Shown piece after piece: positions 61,777-64,000 of a stretch of DNA of 64,000 nt. Within the stretch, counting starts at the first letter, position 1; every line of letters starts with the position of its first letter. The translations under genes and the position numbers were made by a program. Location of the stretch: NCBI GenBank assembly GCA_017478225.1, contig JAFVDX010000009.1:186001-250000 (forward strand), written 5' to 3'. The notes under the pieces are model-generated. The model was not told the DNA's origin. It was given only the letters and a program-made list of their open reading frames with translations, and ran no database searches. This DNA comes from Paludibacteraceae bacterium (GTDB lineage: Bacteria; Bacteroidota; Bacteroidia; Bacteroidales; Paludibacteraceae).

Positions 61777-63228
61777 ATGCGAAAAGTTCTTTTTACCCTG
61801 ATTTTATCAGTTGTTACATTATTTGCTTTTGCTCAAGATTCACTAGCTGAGCAAAAGCAAGCAAAATATGTGTTCTACTTCATAGGTGATGGTATGGGAC
61901 AAAATCAAGTACTGACTACAGAGATGTATCTGGCTGAATTAGAAGGCAAAATAAATCGCAAGCCTTTGTGTTTTACAGGTTTTCCTGTAACAGGGCAGTG
62001 TGTTACTTTCTCCACTACCAATGGTATTACCGATTCTTCTGCTGCCGGCACTGCATTGGCATCCGGCGAAAAAACCAAGAGCGGCACGCTTGGTGTAAGA
62101 CCCGACGGTACACCGGTGCATACCATTGCAGAACGGCTGCATGAAGCAGGTTGGGGAGTTGGCATTACTACCTCGGTTAGTATAGATCATGCTACACCGG
62201 GGGCATTCTATGCTCATGTGAATAGTCGCAGCGAATACTATAAGATAGGTACTCAGTTGGCTGCATCAGGGTTTGATTTCTTCGGAGGGGCCACCTTCTA
62301 TCATCCTCATCTGCTCATAGATAAGAAAAAAAGACTTTTCGACACTTCTACACCTTCGCTTTACAAAATTTGTAGAGATAGTGCATATACTTTCGCACAT
62401 GGTTTTGCAGAATACGAAAATCTGAAAGACGAGGCTAAAAAGATGATTTTAATTCAGTCGCACGAAGGACTGGAAGATGATTATGAAGGCAAGGGTATGA
62501 TTCCTTATCGTATCGATAGAGGATTTAACGACCTCTCGCTTACTCAGATAACCGAAGCCGCAATCGATTTTTTGTCGTCAAGAAACGAAAAGTTTTTCCT
62601 TATGGTTGAAGGAGGAGCAATTGATTGGGCATGTCATAGCAACGATGCCGCAACAGTAATAAAAGATGTAATCGATATGGACGAGGCTGTGCGTATCGCC
62701 TACGAATTTTATCTGCAACACCAAGACGAAACCTTAATAGTAGTTACTGCCGATCATGAGACAGGAGGACTCGGAATGGGAAATAGTGATTATACGCTGA
62801 ATCTACAATTACTGCAGAATCAGAAAGCATCAGTGTTCGAAGTAACTAATACATTGAAACTACTTCATTCTGAATTTGGTAAACATCTGAAATGGGAAAT
62901 GGTTAAAGATATACTAAAAGAATCGTTTGGATTGTACGATAAAGTGAAAGTGAGCCCGGAAGAAGACAAGTATTTACAAAGTCAATACAAACAGATGATT
63001 AAAGGAAAACAAAAGAATGTAAAAACTTTATATAAAGAAATTGATGGTTTGGCTGATTATGCGATGCGTATCCTTTGTCGTCAGTCGAAACTCGGTTGGA
63101 CTACAGGCGCTCACTCTGCTGCTGCGGTAGGTGTGTGGGCTATAGGTGTAGGAGCAGAACAATTTACCGGTTGGCAAGATAATACGCAGATTGCACCAAA
63201 AATAATGAATGCTACGGGTGTCAAATAA
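61777..63228 (+). CDS. Alkaline phosphatase, PhoA family
   Basis: This 483-residue exported phosphomonoesterase has a signal peptide (MRKVLFTLILSVVTLFAFAQ). The metal and catalytic motifs are FIGDGMGQNQV (Asp ligand), ITDSSAAGTALASG (nucleophile Ser after Asp), SIDHATPGAFYAHV, EGGAIDWACHSND, TADHETGG and GWTTGAHSAAAV. It releases phosphate from organic phosphates in the periplasm or at the surface. The outer-membrane beta-barrel gene starts 34 bp downstream and may be co-transcribed. No Pho box could be recognised. Confidence 0.93.
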   Translation: MRKVLFTLILSVVTLFAFAQDSLAEQKQAKYVFYFIGDGMGQNQVLTTEMYLAELEGKINRKPLCFTGFPVTGQCVTFSTTNGITDSSAAGTALASGEKTKSGTLGVRPDGTPVHTIAERLHEAGWGVGITTSVSIDHATPGAFYAHVNSRSEYYKIGTQLAASGFDFFGGATFYHPHLLIDKKKRLFDTSTPSLYKICRDSAYTFAHGFAEYENLKDEAKKMILIQSHEGLEDDYEGKGMIPYRIDRGFNDLSLTQITEAAIDFLSSRNEKFFLMVEGGAIDWACHSNDAATVIKDVIDMDEAVRIAYEFYLQHQDETLIVVTADHETGGLGMGNSDYTLNLQLLQNQKASVFEVTNTLKLLHSEFGKHLKWEMVKDILKESFGLYDKVKVSPEEDKYLQSQYKQMIKGKQKNVKTLYKEIDGLADYAMRILCRQSKLGWTTGAHSAAAVGVWAIGVGAEQFTGWQDNTQIAPKIMNATGVK

Positions 63229-63262
63229 AAATTAAGAGATAGGGAAAATAATATTAAAGAGG

Positions 63263-64000
63263 ATGAAAAGATTTGTATTGGGATTGATGCTGCTGCTTCC
63301 AATGTTTTTGATGGCACAGAATCAAATTACGGGGAAAGTGCAAGACGCTGCAACAAGGCAAGTGATAGATTTCGTCAATGTCGCTCTTATGCAATCAGAT
63401 AAACTCGTTAAGGGTACTGTGAGCGATATGGAAGGAAAATTTGAGATAAAAGATATAGAAAATGGTAAATACACTCTTGTTTTTTCTTTTCTTGGGTACA
63501 AAGAATTACAAAAGACAATTACATTAAGTGGTAAACCTCTGAATATAGGCAAAGTATTGCTCGAAGAAGATACTCAGCAACTTGCCGAAGTAGAGGTAGT
63601 GGGGCAGGGGAGTCAGATGCGCTTTGAGTTAGACCGAAAAGTGTTTTCCGTTGACCAAAGTATTGCATCTGCCGGCGGATCTGTCAGCGATGTGTTGGAA
63701 AATATACCATCAGTAGAAGTTGATCAAGAAGGAAATATATCGCTACGGCAAAATGAAGCAGTGGAGATATGGATAAATGGAAAACCTGCCGGACTAACAA
63801 CAGACAATAGGGCCGATGTGCTTCGGCAGTTGCCCGCCGAATCTATCCAAGAAATAGAGGTTATTACTAACCCCTCTGCCAAATTTTCCCCCGAAGGCAC
63901 CGCCGGAATAATAAATATCGTAATGAAGAAAGACCGCAAGGCAGGCTACTATGGAAGCGTAAATGCTGGAATACAATACTGTCTCGCCTCACCATGGAAT
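63263..64000 (+). CDS. Outer-membrane beta-barrel protein with CarboxypepD-like N-domain (partial, runs off the end)
   Basis: The frame opens at ATG 63263 (MKRFVLGLMLLLPMFLMAQ, signal peptide) and remains open through base 64000, so only the first 246 residues are visible. A CarboxypepD_reg-like beta-sandwich (ITGKVQDAATRQVIDFVNVAL ... SFLGYKELQK) is followed by a TonB-receptor plug-like segment (VLENIPSVEVDQEGNISLR; GKPAGLT; IEVITNPSAKFSPEGTAGIINIVMKK). This is the layout of the OMP_b-brl_3 family of TonB-dependent-receptor-like proteins in Bacteroidota. The barrel itself lies outside the window. Substrate unknown. Confidence 0.85.
   Translation, partial: MKRFVLGLMLLLPMFLMAQNQITGKVQDAATRQVIDFVNVALMQSDKLVKGTVSDMEGKFEIKDIENGKYTLVFSFLGYKELQKTITLSGKPLNIGKVLLEEDTQQLAEVEVVGQGSQMRFELDRKVFSVDQSIASAGGSVSDVLENIPSVEVDQEGNISLRQNEAVEIWINGKPAGLTTDNRADVLRQLPAESIQEIEVITNPSAKFSPEGTAGIINIVMKKDRKAGYYGSVNAGIQYCLASPWN

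Overview
The window reads as chromosomal DNA of an anaerobic, AT-rich Bacteroidales bacterium (phylum Bacteroidota). Evidence: nearly every credible promoter follows the Bacteroidota sigma-factor pattern TTTG - about 20 nt - TAnnTTTG; Shine-Dalgarno sequences are mostly missing; many secreted proteins end in 'YxVLG' or 'AGIYIVR' tails of the type IX secretion (Por) kind; there is a Bacteroidota-type outer-membrane beta-barrel protein at the right edge; and two different rubrerythrin-type peroxide scavengers are present. I cannot name the genus.

Layout. 1-15.9 kb: housekeeping and envelope genes (topoisomerase IV subunit B, a metal/cofactor ABC substrate-binding lipoprotein, PlsC, SufS, an alpha/beta hydrolase lipoprotein, a decayed YdeI-like gene, an AddB-like nuclease, Dtd, a Ste24-type protease, and a membrane TPR-AraC regulator). 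16.1-24.3 kb: three large secreted proteins, one BspA-like leucine-rich-repeat protein and two tandem paralogues with InlB B-repeats, all with the same short C-terminal tail. 24.4-27.5 kb: reverse rubrerythrin, asparaginase and PepD. 27.6-33.1 kb (minus): a PepSY-like protein, two secreted multi-domain proteins, and a carboxymuconolactone decarboxylase-cupin lipoprotein, followed by a RAYT-type transposase.

34.4-43.8 kb is the most unusual segment. One promoter precedes five tightly packed genes: a multi-zinc-ribbon protein, a membrane Ser/Thr kinase with repeated TxRP motifs, a zinc-ribbon protein with four AAA+ modules of CbxX/SpoVK type, a zinc-ribbon FHA protein that carries the same TxRP motif, and a PP2C phosphatase. 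It looks like a self-contained phosphothreonine switch that controls a AAA+ machine. No secretion-system, vWA or Ter genes are nearby.

43.9-51.9 kb (minus) is a surface-glycan decoration operon: polyprenyl-phosphate glycosyltransferase, WecD-like acetyltransferase, two GT-C-like membrane proteins, two SMR-type half-flippases and a WecE-like sugar aminotransferase. It is interrupted by an AAA_14/DUF4143-type ATPase gene with its own promoter, operator-like repeats and terminator. Upstream lies a roughly 300-nt, highly structured RNA that ends in an intrinsic terminator. 52.4-55.7 kb: rubrerythrin and a secreted UGSC-family protein, together flanked by 71-bp inverted repeats. 55.7-57.1 kb: the rpsF-rpsR-rplI-rpmE ribosomal protein operon. 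Then tRNA-fMet and tRNA-Cys, sufB without sufC/sufD, an LD-carboxypeptidase, glnS (minus), alkaline phosphatase, and a truncated outer-membrane beta-barrel gene at the right edge.
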